From Phalacrocorax aristotelis (Eukaryota > Chordata > Aves > Suliformes > Phalacrocoracidae): a stretch of DNA of 64,000 bases. The DNA lies in NCBI RefSeq assembly GCF_949628215.1, contig NC_134278.1, positions 109,659,277-109,723,276 of the forward strand. Reading direction: 5' to 3'. The position numbers and the translations under genes are program-made. Shown here in pieces: positions 15,201 through 30,200 of the stretch (position 1 is its first letter; each line of letters begins with the position of its first letter). The notes beneath the pieces were generated by a model. The model did not search any database and had not been told where the DNA came from. It worked only from the letters and a program-made list of their open reading frames with translations.

Positions 15201-18200
15201 AGTTTTACTGCATGAACATATTTCCCGCTAGTCTTGTGTACACTGGAGAGGGGAATCACACTAACACCTTTCAACAAGAAATGCATTAAAAGCGTTGCTT
15301 CATAGAGAAGGTGTTAAAGATTCCCTGGCCTGTGCAGTTAAGGCAATAGTCTAGGCCAATATCAAAACAACTCATTTTCACTTGTGCTCTAAGAGAGATT
15401 AATCACAATCTTCCAGAAACACAGTGAATTAGTCTTTAAAACCATGCCCGTGAATAACTAGCTTCTGACAGATTTATTGAAGAAGTGAAACATTATACAG
15501 AGCAAGTAACTTCCAATTTTGATCACCCATGTAAGATGCCTACTCTATAAAGAATATCTTGATTTAATTACTAATACAGTATTGGATTTACCTCTCATTT
15601 CTGTGCAAATATTTTCCATTGGCCTGTGGTCAGCTAGCTTTTCAGACTCTACTTTGCAGTGTTCCTGCAAAATTTTCGCTTGCAGGAAATAATCATTCGT
15701 GTCCTGTGGTTGTATCTCATGCAGAATCATCTGCAGACGACCTGCACTTTCTACACATTAAACAAAAAGAATATTTAAGATAGTTTTGGTTTTTACTTCC
15801 AGTTCTTTATAAAAATGTAATTGATTTTGGATATGTGGGTACAGAAGAAAGCTATTAGAACTAAAAAAAAACGAAGTACAAAACTATGGTGATCATGAGG
15901 ATTAAGGAAGAAAGAAAACTGGCCTTTACAGTCATCAGTTTTGAAACAGATGCAACAGTCTGCAAATTTATTTTATTATTTAGTGCAGAAGTCAAGACAA
16001 CCTCTATCAGAAGTTGAAAGAGTGGCTTAAGATTATGACATCAAATGAGAAATTGAAAGGGAAGGATGATAGCTCTAAGTTCTGACTCGCTATAGGACGA
16101 ACAGAATTTCAGGAGCTCCAGATTTTAACAGAATTCTTTTGGGGTTTTGTTTATTTGTTTGTTTACCTGAATCACTATCCATTGGAATAAGACCCTCTGG
16201 TGATGAGCTCTGCACTACTGGTGATACTACAGCAGAAAGTTTGTATGACATCAGAATGAGCCTGGCCACCATTTCCTTCCATTCAGGTACCAATGTCAAG
16301 TTACTTAAAAAACAAAACCAAAAAGAAACCACAAACAAAAAAACAACACAACATGGATTAAAAATAATTTTATATTCAAAACAAAGAACAAAAATTACAA
16401 ACACTTCCTCAACAGTATTTATGAAAACTCTAAATAGGATACAGTTTGAGAAGTCCTAAGACTAAGTTTAACGCATACAAAGGAAGTATCCAACAGCGAG
16501 CTAAACAGTGCAGCAGCCAGTAAGAGTTCTAAAAGCCACAGGTACTGGATTTCATAACACTGTTTGCTTTTATGTTTTTCTGAGCAGCTCCTCCACTGTG
16601 CTGAAGTATGGATTTACGACTTACTATTGAGCAGTATGCTTTACTTACTTAAAAGGCAATTGCTGCAAAGCCCCAGTTATACAATGCACTCTCCCGTACA
16701 TTGGGAATGATGCTGCTGCTTGAAGCAAAGACTTCTTAGCTTGAAATATTTCTTCTTCAACATTCACCAACAAAAGCTTGAGAACTAAAATTTTAAAAAG
16801 TATAGATTTGCATTATACATACATACATTGTGTTTTCCAAGAAACAAATCTGCTTTAAAGAAACAGGAATTAAGCCTGTTCACACAAAAATTGAATGGAA
16901 AATCCACAGCAATTTAGCTGTTTACACTTTTCACTCTTCTGACATTCAAATAAAATGGTAAATGTTGATTTTCAGTTACCTGGACTGAAGCAATATTTGC
17001 TATAATCAATTTAGTCTGTCTATCCGAATCAAACAGCACAGCCCAGATCCTATACCCAGGGACAATCCCCACAGCTCATGAAGTCAAGAGAGGTTACCTA
17101 CCACATACTGAAAGTCAGACTTCACCCTTAGAGCCACGTTTATACAACAAACAGTTCAGCAGAATATTAAAGATCAGTAGTTTACAGTCAAATATTTGAA
17201 TCTTAAGTTAGCCACTAAAGAACCTGCCCAATTTTCAAGGATGCATGCACCTGTTTTATTTGTACCATGTGGCATATCAATGTCAGAATCGAAATGAATT
17301 ACAGACCCAAATAATGAACTATGGATAACTAACAACAGGAGATTTCTATAACAATAAGACATGAGGTTATCCATGCATTTGCTTTATTTATGTCAACCAC
17401 AACCATGTCTCAAAATCAGGATTTCCCTGCATATGAAGAAATTATTAATAGGCATCTGTAGAAAAGTCAATAATGGCACAAAAAAGTGTCCAATAGTGAG
17501 TTTACTACAAATTACATCCATTGCTTTATTACAAATAATGAATTTAAAGATTTTATTCTTATTGCAAATTACAAAATGTGGGGCAACTCTGTTTAATGAA
17601 TTTGCCAGGTCTACCAGATCTAAAGCCTCTCAGCTTTCATCCAGATGCACTAAACCAAAGAAAAATATTCCACATGTGAACAAAGCCTCATTACTGCAGA
17701 AATGTATGCGCAGGACTGCAAACCACTCAGAAAAATGGTTCCAAGGGGCAGCACTGCAAACATCAGGTACTGGAACATGACACAGACCAGCTACAGCTGC
17801 CTTGCTCAGGGTGAGCGAGCTCTCAGAGAAAGCACGGGTACCTTTCCTGCACTTTATGTGCACAGCTTCATCAGGCTAGCTACCCAGCCCTCGATGTCAC
17901 TTTCCCTCTGATCCAAATAATAAAAGCCATCATCTAAGAACATTCCTTAGCCTCAACACAAACAGGACTGGAGTAAGATCTTACTGAGGCACCTGACTAC
18001 TTAACAGCAAAACAAAATACACTTAAAATCCTACTAGAAAGAAGCATCTCTTACTCACTGTGCCTCCTACCAAAAGCATTAAGGAAAAGCAGTAAGGTTT
18101 CAAATAAGTAAAAAAACATGGGGATTCATTTCCCCAAAAGCTTACCCGCTAAAGTGTTCTTCTCCACTGTACTTACTGATGTGTTTTCATCAATCTGAGG

Positions 18201-21200
18201 GTTATGCTTAACCCATCTTCGTAAACAAATATGCTGTAGCCCTTTATGATATACTAAAAAGTTCAACAAATATGAAGCAGTGACACAATCGTATGGCTTG
18301 GTACTTGTGCTAAGATCCACTGCTGCTTGGAATAGGAGATCTACGCTTTCAGAATCCTGGAAAAAAACCAATATTGCTCATTTTATTAGTCTTCCATATT
18401 GATTTAATTAAGCTACCTACCACCCTGGAACCTAAGAACATGCTTTGCAGTAAGTTTGCTGGTACATATTTCATAAGAGTAGTCTATATTGTGAACTGAT
18501 CACCTTACACTCAAAACATGCATGTGTATGTATTTAGCAAAGATATTATTACATACATACTTGAGGATGGGGACAGTCATTTACAAAGCAGTATTCAAAT
18601 ACACTGCACTTCACAGGATAATGGGTTTGGGTTTGTTGGGGGTTTTTTGTTTGGCTTGGTTTTTTTTTTTTTCCAAAATACTGTTTTATCTGCTAACAGC
18701 CACCACAGAGAAACACAGTTTATCAGGAAACAGTATTTGTTCTCCAGTACTTATGAATTCAAAAGTAACTTTTAATGAATTAATAAGCAGAAAAATCCGT
18801 TACCAAGTCAAAGGGCAAACTTTGGGAGAAATCAAAAAACACAATCAGATAATGAAATCTGAGACTGATCAGAAAGGAAAAGAAACACAGAGCTGAATTT
18901 CTTAACATACAAGAGTAACCAAGTCAAAATGCCTCAATCCTTTACAAAGTGAAGTCACAGCTAAGGAAGGAGCTTGCATTAAAACTGCTTTGACAGTTTA
19001 CAGTCATACCCAATGAACTTCCCAAACTCCTTCATCCATTAGTGCAACAAGCCTCCTTAGGTAAGCGCAGAAGCAATGTGAAAATACATAGAAGATGCTA
19101 GCGATGAACACTACTGCAGGCAGCTTGGACCGACTTATTTTCAGAAATTATGCTTTGTACCTAACCCAAGTACCTGGTAAAATATAGAACGTTAAACAGA
19201 GTTATTTCGTGAAAGATTAAACTATTTTTAATTACATACCTGTAAATTAAATGCAACGTCACGCAGTTTCATCAAAAGCCCAAATGCCAGAGCTTTCACT
19301 TCCTCAAAAGTACTGGCAAAACACTGGATCAAAGTTCGGACACGAGTAGAATCAATCTCCTGATCCAACTGAAAAACTTGTGCCTGGCCTGTTCAAAGAA
19401 ATCAATGCCTTACATAGTTTTGCTGTAATTTTTTCCAGAACAAGCACTGTATTCACATTTTGCTTAGCTATACTAAAAGAAGCTTTAATATAAAATTTCA
19501 GCTAAAGCATTATTTTAATACTACTTCTCTTAATAGGTCTTAAAATGCCATGTTTATTGTTGGGGGAAAAATAAAAGGTTACCATATCAAAAAAAAATAG
19601 CCTCAGTAATACAGAAAATAACTTACTGCCAAAAACAGAATCCCATTTATTCACATTAAATTCAGCATTGAAAAGAACCTTTATTTTACCTTTGCTTAAA
19701 AATTATTTTTCTGGAAGTATGTACTATTAGAAAATAATTCCTCTCAAAAGAGGTTTAAAACTTCAATGTATTTTGAGGCTTGGTTTTCAGGGTTCTTTTT
19801 GTCATAGGAATAATCCCCTAAAATGGAAGCCATTACAAATTTTTGCTTTTAACTTAGATTTAAAGGAGTCATGACTTCTGGCGACTGACCTAATTCTGTA
19901 AAGAAGCCAGAAATTTTAAGATGTAAACAAGTGCACCACGTTCAAGCACAGAACACAACAGCAGCTAAATCTGCTTTACAGAAGTAATGTTAGGCTTCTG
20001 AAATCCTCAAGCTGATGTTATAAACAACCCTAAATACAAGTATTAAAAAAAAAAAACAAAACAAAAACAAGAGCAACTCATAATAATAAAATTAATGTGT
20101 TCTTGATTTATCAGGGGTTTTGAGAAAAAAACCTATCAAGAAGGTATTTCTACTTCCCTCTCAAAATGAACTTTTATCTTACGTCTCATTTATTTAAAAA
20201 AAATAGTTACAATTTAAGACTGAAAACATACTTTTATGTTGGCCTTATGATCCAGAGACAAGATTTAGCAATACCACCAATACTCCAAGGCTCTAACTAA
20301 TACTTCTTGAATTGGGGTTGTCATAACATTGTGAAGAAAATTTAAACTAACAGCAGCACACATCATAAACCATCCAATTAAACTGTTCCTTATTTAGTAT
20401 AACAGTATCATGAGGATATGCAAGCCTTTTCAATCAAGAGTTTTCATGGTCTCTATGTTTTAAATTACATATTATCAAAATGTTAGATCAGCAAAAGGGG
20501 ATAAAGTTATCAAATATATTGAATCTTGTACAAAAAGTTTTCTTCATAACAACAAAAATAATTGAAAAACCTTCCTAAAAAACAGGCTATGCAAGAAAAT
20601 CCCAATTTATGGAAGATATTCAACTGGATATGAATATCTGCATTTACTTCAATATTCTATTTTCCAAAAAAACTTACTATCCTTCCTTCAGGTAAAATGA
20701 AAGCCAGAAAAGAAATGCCATAGAAATTAAGGACTAAAAATATTATTTTACTTTGACTGAAACTGACTAGCTGGCATAAAAGAATCTTCTTCAATAAACT
20801 CCCATTCCTACAGCCTATAAAATCAGGCTTCTCACCTTTTGGAACAGAAAATATTTCTGCTATTGATCCTAAAATAGTTAGCACAGAAAATCTGGTTGAG
20901 TGTGATGAGCCAGGGAACAGTACCTCAAAAAGTCTGTCACATACAGATGACATGAAAACCTGAAAATCACAAGAAAAATTTTAAGACGGTTTACTTGTTG
21001 CTCTACAAACAGAAGTCTAAGTAACTGAATTCAGGATATTCTGATTCACAGGTTACCCAAAAATTTATGACATTACAGTTAATTTTGAAAGAATGGGAGG
21101 TCTACCTTCATAGTACTGACAAATTTCTTGTTTCCTAGAGTACAGTGAAGGCTGGACAATTGTTTGGGTTTTTTTTAAAAAAGTTTCCCTTCCCCATGCC

Positions 21201-24200
21201 CACAAAAACATGGCCACTGTGTCACACTTTTGAAAATTAGTTGAACAAGAAGAGCAGAACTCAAGACAAGAAACAATTTAACACAAAGAAACTGAATACG
21301 TGAGCCTTCAAATAGTAAAAAAGGACAAATACAGAAGAAGCCTTCATACGACCTCTTCGTGCTGAAGTTCTGTCATTCATTCTCTCACTGATCATTCTGG
21401 AGGGCTAGAAAAAGGCTCAACGGAACTCTTTCAAGCCCAAGTAACACACAGCACTTAAAACTTGCTACTAAACTGCCAGCAGCTGACAAGACATTTACCT
21501 GAAAATTTTAGTTTGGACATCTCCAGTCATTCCCCATTTACTGCTGTTTCAGTTCACATCATGGAACAATCCCCCAGAAAATAACCTTTATTGATTTTGG
21601 ACAAAATTAACCTTAAAGATACCCTCCAAATGCTAATAGGCACTCAGTTCATGAGACAACTGTACATTTAGCAAAAATTAACTTGTGTGAGCGCATACAG
21701 ACTGGACAGGGTCCTCAGCACCGTTTTGCTTTACAGGCATCTTCCTTCTGTGCGGCACTATTTCCTAACTACTTCTCAAGAACAACGAACCATCTTTCAG
21801 AAATGCTATCCCACCTCTTATATCTCTATCTCTAGCAGTCTAACTTACTTTATATTGCTGCAAAATTCCCAAAGGATGCCTTTTAGTTGAGTCTTCAAGT
21901 AACCCTTGCTTGGTTTTATTTTGCTCCAATTTATAAAGTACCTGGGAACTTTCTTGTATCCTACAAAATAACTTTTAAAACAATAGCAAAACATAGGTAA
22001 GGCAAGAATCATTGACAGTTAAAATGGCAAAAGGGGTCAGCTTATTTTCCAGAACATACTGCTTGCAATTTTTAAAAAAGTTTGCACACAGTATAACACA
22101 GAACAGATCCTTCTCTCTCCAGTCCCAAACCAAGTTTTTTGCTCCCCATTTCTCTTGTGACCAAACTTTTCTCTCCCTCTGCACCTCCAACACCTTCTTT
22201 CATCTTTCAACTTTCATCTTCTCCTTAAATTCATGGTAGTCTCCTCCCACCGCCCCATTTTCTGCGGAACACATGTTCCTCTATAAAAAAAACACCTCAA
22301 TTAATGCATAAAATTTTTATAGCTTCAGTGTCTCGTACAGAGTCTGACTCACCTCAGCAGTGCTTCCCCATCTCTTTTATCACCCACTAGTATTATTTCC
22401 TTTCTTATTACACTCCCTCTGACACAATTTTTTCCACCTCATATTCCCCAGTCTGTACTAGGGAGAATGGAAAGAGATGGACTTCTCTTTTGTTTCCACC
22501 AAACCTATTCCCTCATTTTTTCCCCCTCTCAAATTAATTATTTTCTCCTTCCACACTGCTTTCTTTTGCCATTAACATCTTCCAAAACATTCTTTATACA
22601 TACATGGTTTCCTCATTTTATCCGTATCCTTCCACCATGACCTACATGTGACCTTGGCAACTTCCACAACATTGACACACTGATGCCCTGCAGACTATAA
22701 CGGCACAGCCACATGTCGTGCTGTTCCCTCAATATATTCGTCTACCTCGTCTTCCAAGTCAGGTTGCTGAGGCTGACCAAGTGAACGTGATTTTGCCTGA
22801 GGTCTGATAAGTCTATGTAAACACACTTTTAGTCCACAACAAAGTTAACACAAGGTTCATTACTTACTCTATGGCACATTGCTTTGCTATGGTAAAGTAC
22901 GAATACACTGACAGGTTAAGCAACACTCGCTACCATTCGTGATCAAGTTACTGTGCCTATCACTTTTTTTTTTTTGTTTAAGCCATCCTTGCCTGCAAGG
23001 ACTTATCACCATTCAGCTGGGTGATACACAGAACACAGTCCTGGCCTTAGAGCTTCTAATCTTTCAGATGACCAACTCCATAACATACTCAGAAGAATTT
23101 TTTTTTAAAGTGCCATATAACTAACATAATAGGTACATTAGACATTGTTTATAGTTTGAAATTACCTTTCTCAGTAAAGAACATATCTGTTGCCTTACTG
23201 AAGGAGACTGGTTGTTCAAGTTGTACATCATAAAAAATTGAATGAGTTGCATTTCTTCCATAGACACAATTTCTGTGCTACGATGGGTTTCACAAAGTAA
23301 ACCTAAAGCGTCAATGCAAACCTGAAAGATATTTAGATGCTGATCACGAAAGAGTTACAGGCAGTTGTTACGATGCCTTTCTTTTAAAACAATGCTGACA
23401 CAGTGTTTGGCATCAGAGCAATTCTTCTGATTTAAAGACACAAAAACCCTGTTGTCCCTCTACCTGATTGTGCTGATGAACTAGACCCTGTTTTATACAT
23501 TCAGTGGATATTAGACCATTGCTCATGATGTTTGAAAGTTCCAGGTGTCCGTGAGCTCTGGCTGTTCTTAGGCATGCCATTAATGCTCCAAGAGCTCCTC
23601 TAGTATTGCGAGAGCCTAAGAAAAAAAACAGTAATAATTATAGTTTGATTAACACAAACAACGTACTGATTGCGATGCTTGTCAGAAGCTTCCAATACTT
23701 CCAGCACATGACCCCTACCCACCATCTATTTTTTACCCCATAAACTCCAAAAGACTGTGTCTGTCATAGATTAGACTAGTTCTAAATCGCCTGGTTCCCA
23801 AAAAGCTTCATCTTCAACATGTCATATGAAAAAAGGACCTTGTGAAGTCCCACAAGCCCTTATTTTAGAATTACACTAAATTATGTCAAAAACTGCAAGA
23901 GAATCATTAATCTCATCTCCATGTATTTGCAGCAAAATAGAATTTGCAAAACCCTGTTACTGGACACAGCTGTGTAAGAAATAACAGCAGAACAGAAAAA
24001 TAGAGAAAAATACTAATATGTAGCAAAGCTTGGTATGTAAAGAGAACAGTAAAGCACCCACAGTTAGAATACTAATTATTTTGCTCACGGCGTAAAGACA
24101 CACGATTATTATGAATTCTACCTTGAAATACTAACAGCAATAATAACCATCTTGAGTTTTTCTCCCAGAGTAGTTCTAAAAACAACAGATCAGGAATCAC

Positions 24201-27200
24201 ATTTCAGAGATTTTTTTTTAAAATCCTAATTACAAATATGATACTTATTTTCTTACCTAAATTAGCATCTGCAGAAGCCTGAAGAATTCTAATCATGTAG
24301 CTCAGACTATCAGGGCTGCATTTGAGCAATTTTGGTAAATAGTAATCTATTATGTAAGTAGTTTGGTCATGGTTCCCTTCACACAGTATTACTAGAAGGG
24401 GAGAAACCCAGATGTCATGCCACTGGTCAATCCAGGTGCTTTCTTGAACACTCAAAGTAAAATGGGCTTTGTGATTTGTAAACATGGTTTCCAAAAGGTC
24501 ACTAGCATAGGGAGCAAGAGACTGATCATTCATCACGTCCAAGATTTGTACTGGAATTGTTCTGTCCAACTGTAGTATATTTTCAGTGCCCACACACTCC
24601 ACAAGACAGCCAAGAGAAGCGTATTTCCCTTTTACATGCCATTCCAAGCTTAGTAAATGCTTCATCAGCCTTGCAAAGAATGGGTCTGATCTTTCATTGC
24701 AGCCAGTAATGGTGTTCCGGTGTATCTGAAGAAGATTCTTGAATATCAATTTGGTTTGGTGTCTAACAGCATCCAGAGGGTGTTCCCAGTGTGTATAAAT
24801 GTATTCCAGCAGCTTCCCAATTATGTCCGAGTTCCCATTAAGTTTGATTTTTAGATTTGGAGAGCCTGAAACGAGGGCAGCCAGCGCTGAATTAGTCCAA
24901 ATAGCAAGGACTCTAGCCAAAGACGTTGCCATACTGGAATCTTTTAACCTTTTAAAAAGAACAAACAAGAAGTTCATTGTTTGCATTTGTCAATTATTTA
25001 AAAAAATAATTTTAAAATTTCAAAATAATTATTTATCACATTTGTTTACCTCACACTAGAACAGGTAAGGAGACACTAACCATTCACTGAAGAAAAGGAA
25101 CTAGCACAAAAAGGAGGTGATGAACTGGATGTTACAAGTTGCATGCTTAATTACCTGCTACGCTATTAACTGGTCACAGCTAAAACCCCTAAATATGGGA
25201 AAAGAAACCTGACAAGCCACTACACTTACTATTTTAAAAACAAACAAAAAATTATTATCCACATGCTAATATTTGGGCAGCGTTATGTTATTGCATGCTT
25301 CTTGAAAATATAACTTTTTCATTGCCATATAAAAAACTGAGTACCACATGTGCAAAAACAGAATCACAAAACTGACCTCCAAGGCAGGAACAAAGGTTGA
25401 ACTAAACACATGTTTTAATCTCCCATCCAACAGTGCTGGTAGTCAATGCTTGCAACCAGAAAAAAAATTAAAACTCATCTTACTTCACTACCACACTTTG
25501 TTTTCTTTTGTACTTTTAAAAGCATAGGAGGTGATGTCCTGAAACTAAAATTTATCTGTCTACATAAGAACTGATTCTGCCACATCTTACCATCAGGTAG
25601 TTGATAAACTAATCCCACTTATGTTAGAAAAACAGAATTTCATTTTAGCATGCAAGAGAAAATGGTAACTTAGAACTAACTATGCAATATGAAGACATAT
25701 TTTTCAAGCTTATAGAGTTATTCTGAATATATTAAAAAGATGACACAATCTGTGGCAGAAACTAGGGTCTTCTCCAACCTAAATGATTCTATGATTACAC
25801 TGAAAACATCAGAGAGATATTCCACCAGGACCATACAAGCTGTGCAAAAACACAAGTAAAAAGATCTACCCCCTCCTCCCAAACATGAAACAATAAAATT
25901 CAAAACACACTTACTCTGAACTCAAAGACAACAGGACTGATGCAATATCTAATAATAGTTTCTCTCCATTTTCACACATGCTGCCATTTTTCCATTCCAG
26001 CATAGCCAGTGCTCCATGGCAAAGAAAAAGAAGGACTGAGTCAGGGAGTTCTTCCGTACACAGAGACCCACAGATACTCACAAACCATGATGGCACCCCT
26101 GCGTGTTTCATTGACCCAAGAAGCAAGTCACTAACCTGTAACAGCAAAATAACACCCATTACAGTGTCTCAGCACAGGAGAAAAGCTATTTTGTGCATAA
26201 CTGAGAATGTTAGAAGATCTGAAGAGATTTCTTCTAGATCATTTTTCTTGAATTCAGAACCCTCATCTTACTATTTCATATGGCTAGGAGAGAATAAAAG
26301 ATTTCTACTCCAGCAAAAGACTGATACGGAGGTTGGTGAGTCCTGCTATCTGTATCAGCACTGGTAGCACTGATTAACGATACAATGACATTTCAGAGTC
26401 TTTAGTGAAGAAATACACTTACCAAGGAAGGCAATTCTTCAGCTGGCTCATACATAGCTTTAGTAAACAGAATAACAGCCAGTCCTGAAGTAGTCTGAAC
26501 AGTTTGCAGGAGAGTTGCTGCATGGCAGAGAAAGGTATTATACATTAGAGTTCAGCAAACATTGTGTGCTAGAACTATGTCTCAAAATTATAAAGATGGT
26601 ATTTAATTTTCCTAGACCACTTGTAGTTGTATAATCACAAATCTGTAGTGTCTGCCTGGATAGCAAATATCAACGAATTTATAGTCTAGTGTAATAGGAA
26701 ACCATTAATGCCTTTTAAGAGATAAAAAATATAGAGCCGCCCAGTAAGACAGAAGACTGTGGCAGAGCCCATTGGCATTTATACTAAATTCTACTGTACA
26801 AAAATATCTGTATAAGAAGTAAACGTAATTAGTTATAGTACACCAATAGTTCTGTTCTGACAGCATAATTCACACAGATGTATAAACTTTTGGTCAGCAC
26901 AGAGATCCGGTAAGTCTCAAAAGTATTTGTTAGTTTCTAGATTATCAGTAATAGCATTTACATGGGTTTTTTGTAGCAGGACAAGTTAAACTGTACATTC
27001 CAAAATTACGATCTACAAATCATAGCTCACCGAAAGACCTACTACTGCTCCCACTCCCATTTATCTCAGTTCAATTTCCATTCAAGCTAAACTAAGTTTT
27101 TTATACCTACAGGTTGTGTTTACCACAAAGACAACAAGACTGACTTAATCATAATATTTGGGTTTGAATGTTATTAAACTTACCATCCATTAGGAAGTTT

Positions 27201-30200
27201 GTGGAGCTTCTCAGTAAACTACACATACTTTGCCAAACAAAAGACTCATTGTGTTTCCAAAGACTTCCCTGGATATTTTCTTGTAATTTCTGTACAATCG
27301 TCATTGAAACTTTAATGGCTATCAGTAAATCATGCATCAACTGAGTCTGAACAATACAATTTCCATGATTCTTTCTGTGGAAAAGACAGACAGACATACA
27401 CACAAAAAGGACATTAAAACCATTCTTCACCATCCCCAGCAAACTACATTCTGCCAACTTCAGAGAGAATTAATGGTAAAAACTAATTTATTGTTTGAGT
27501 TGATCACATACGTAACTATAGGAAAACAAGAAGCAGACTCAAGGACCCCGCTTTAAAATTAAGTTAAAAAACATAATGACAAATCCTACTACAGTTTCTG
27601 CAGGTTCCTGTGACAAACTTTCACCCGTTTGATTTGGCCTGGGCAGAGCTGAACTTTTCCAGAAACTTTCTAAAAAAACGAGCGGAACACAGTGCTGCTC
27701 CCTTCTAGAGTTTCAAGCAGTTCCCCCATGCGCAAACCACATTTCTGTGATTGGATTTTTTCCTAACATGAAGACAGACAACACGTAAACTTCTAATGTA
27801 CAAAACACTCCACTAAGCAGCCTTCTCCCCCAGCTGCAACACAAGAGACCACAGTGAAGGGGTTTTACTTTATTCAATGTTGGAAAAGTCAAGATATTAA
27901 ATGATGACTGCTGTGACAGACTAAACAGAGTATCAACACTGAATTAAACACTCATGGAAAGTGGAAGAGTATTACTCCACCTGAATTTTAATAAGCGTAT
28001 CTATTAATTACAGTGTTCAGTCACAATTCAGGTAATGAAACCACAACTCAAAGGCCTCCCTTAAAAGTAGTAGCTCTAAGAGCATCAGTGCCTTAAATAT
28101 TACTACCTTTAATTTTCCTCCTTCCCCCTCTTATTTTATATCATACTGCCACAAAAGAAAAGAAATTCATCAGCAGTTTTCGTTTAAAATATGTAACATT
28201 GTAAAATGACATCCCCATCTCTCATCAATGTATGGCTATCAAAGTGATATTCCAAACCATACCAGGTTATCTTGCAAGAGTGAAATAAAACCAGATAAAA
28301 TACAGCTCATACTGAATTAACTTGCCTGTTTTCTTCCCGTATGCCAAGTAGCGACTTCTGCAGAAACTGAAGAACTGGTGAAAATAGTTATGTTATTAAT
28401 TTATTTAAAACAGAAATAGAACAGAAAAATTCCAGCAAAGTAATCACAAACACACATCATGCCCAGACACAGAATCATACAGAATCACAGGTTGGAAGGG
28501 ACCTCAGGGATCATCTAGCCCAACCTTTCTAGGAAGAGCACAGTCTAGACAAGATGGCCCAGCAGCCTGTCCAGCCAAATCTTAAGTGTCCAACGTGGCC
28601 GAGTCAACCACTTCCCTGGGGAGATTATTCCAGTGGTTGACTGTCCTCACTGTGAAAAATTTCCCTCTCATGTCCAATCGAATCTCCCCAAGAGCAACTT
28701 GTGTCCATTAACACAATGAACAGTTATCCATACAGTGGTGTTCCTTCCACTCTGTAAACAAATTAAACTGAAATTACAGTGCAGATCCAAAGATGCAATG
28801 TTAAAGCAAAATCTCAAGCTGGTTTGTGACAACTTAGTACAAAACAAGAGTTTCCAACCCACTTGGCCTAATCCTGTGAGGTACTGAATTTATGGTTCCT
28901 CAATGAAAAGCTGAAATTACCAAGAGCTAAAGACAGAGAAACCATAAAGTGTCCACAGGAACCTGTGAACATTATCTGCAAGCTGAGGGCACAATACGTC
29001 AAGTTATCCTATATTACCAGCAGATGAGACTTCTGCCAAATTTTTGCCGAACAAAATTCTTGCCACAGCAGGCCTAGGCTTGCTGTAGTCAAGACTGACC
29101 GTCAACAGCTCAGTGTTCCCACAGGCAGCTTCATCAGGAGGCACAGGACAGCGAATACTTCATGTAAAGTAGCATCAACTCCCCCAGCCCTTTAAGAATC
29201 ACTCACTGCTACCTTTTCAGATTTATATCTAGGACTGCTCAACAAAGCAAGATTGACCCCTGGAAATTAAATGTACAAATCAAGGGAAACTCTTTGACAA
29301 GAAAGTACCATGTGAGGGTACTAGTTATTAAAAATTAACCAGGAGGAAATCAGACCTGATAGATTTTTATGCCTATCTCATGTGACTTCTTCACACACAA
29401 CCCTCTCCCCTGTAATCTCCCACAAAATCAAATCCCCCCCTCACAAAAATAAGTGAAACTTATTTTACTATAAATATAAATTTACCTTCTTCAAACAGGT
29501 TCTTAACACTTGCTCTACCTAGAGGAAAGAAAATACATTTTAACTAGTGAATACTAGCCAGTACTGTCCATTTCACATAAATAAAGATGTAAACATTACT
29601 ATTAGGTGCCCCACCAAGATGCAAACCAATGCTGAGCAAGTCGAACGAGAACGCAACATATTCAGTGTCATCATACCTAAGCTGAAGTCCTCCATACAGC
29701 AAGCAAGGTTGTCCAGCACCTTTCTGTACAAATATATGTCTGTGGTTTTCAGTTCTTCCCTAAGGCAGCATACAAAGCTTTTTAAAGCCATCGCCATGAA
29801 CTCTTCAGGAAGACTGTTCAGTGAACTGCAACAGTAAGAAACAGCACAATCAGCTCACACTAATGCTCACAGTAATACTCACAGTAATACTTTACTTTGA
29901 AGTTATTTATCCATGATATACTCTATTATTTATAATTAAGATTTTTAACTAAGCAAGAAAACCAGTACATATTCACATATTACTATCACAAATTTTCAGT
30001 TATTAAGCTACAGAAATTTGTAGTGCACAACAAATTACTGACTTCTAGGTAAGGAGAGCATTTTAAAAAAACAAAGCACTTACTATTCAATTTTTTTACC
30101 TTGCTAATACTTTTTTCAAGGGATTCTTCGCACCTAGTGAAAAATACACCTCTCCCAAAATATCGAAACAAGCTTTAGCCATGGGATTACATGCAGACAT

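Noticed and set aside
17361-17780. 139-codon plus-strand frame between THADA exons 16 and 17.
   Set aside because: It lies in an intron antisense to THADA and resembles nothing known; several overlapping frames occur there by chance.
21950-21960. Using the GTAG|GATAC site as the acceptor of THADA coding exon 13.
   Set aside because: It would lose LFCR, conserved with human, and break phase with exon 12; the AG 11 nt upstream restores both.
24949-24986. Upstream extension of the 260-codon frame as coding.
   Set aside because: The frame crosses the TTTTAAAAG acceptor into intron; the join to exon 9 at a split Glu codon matches the human protein.
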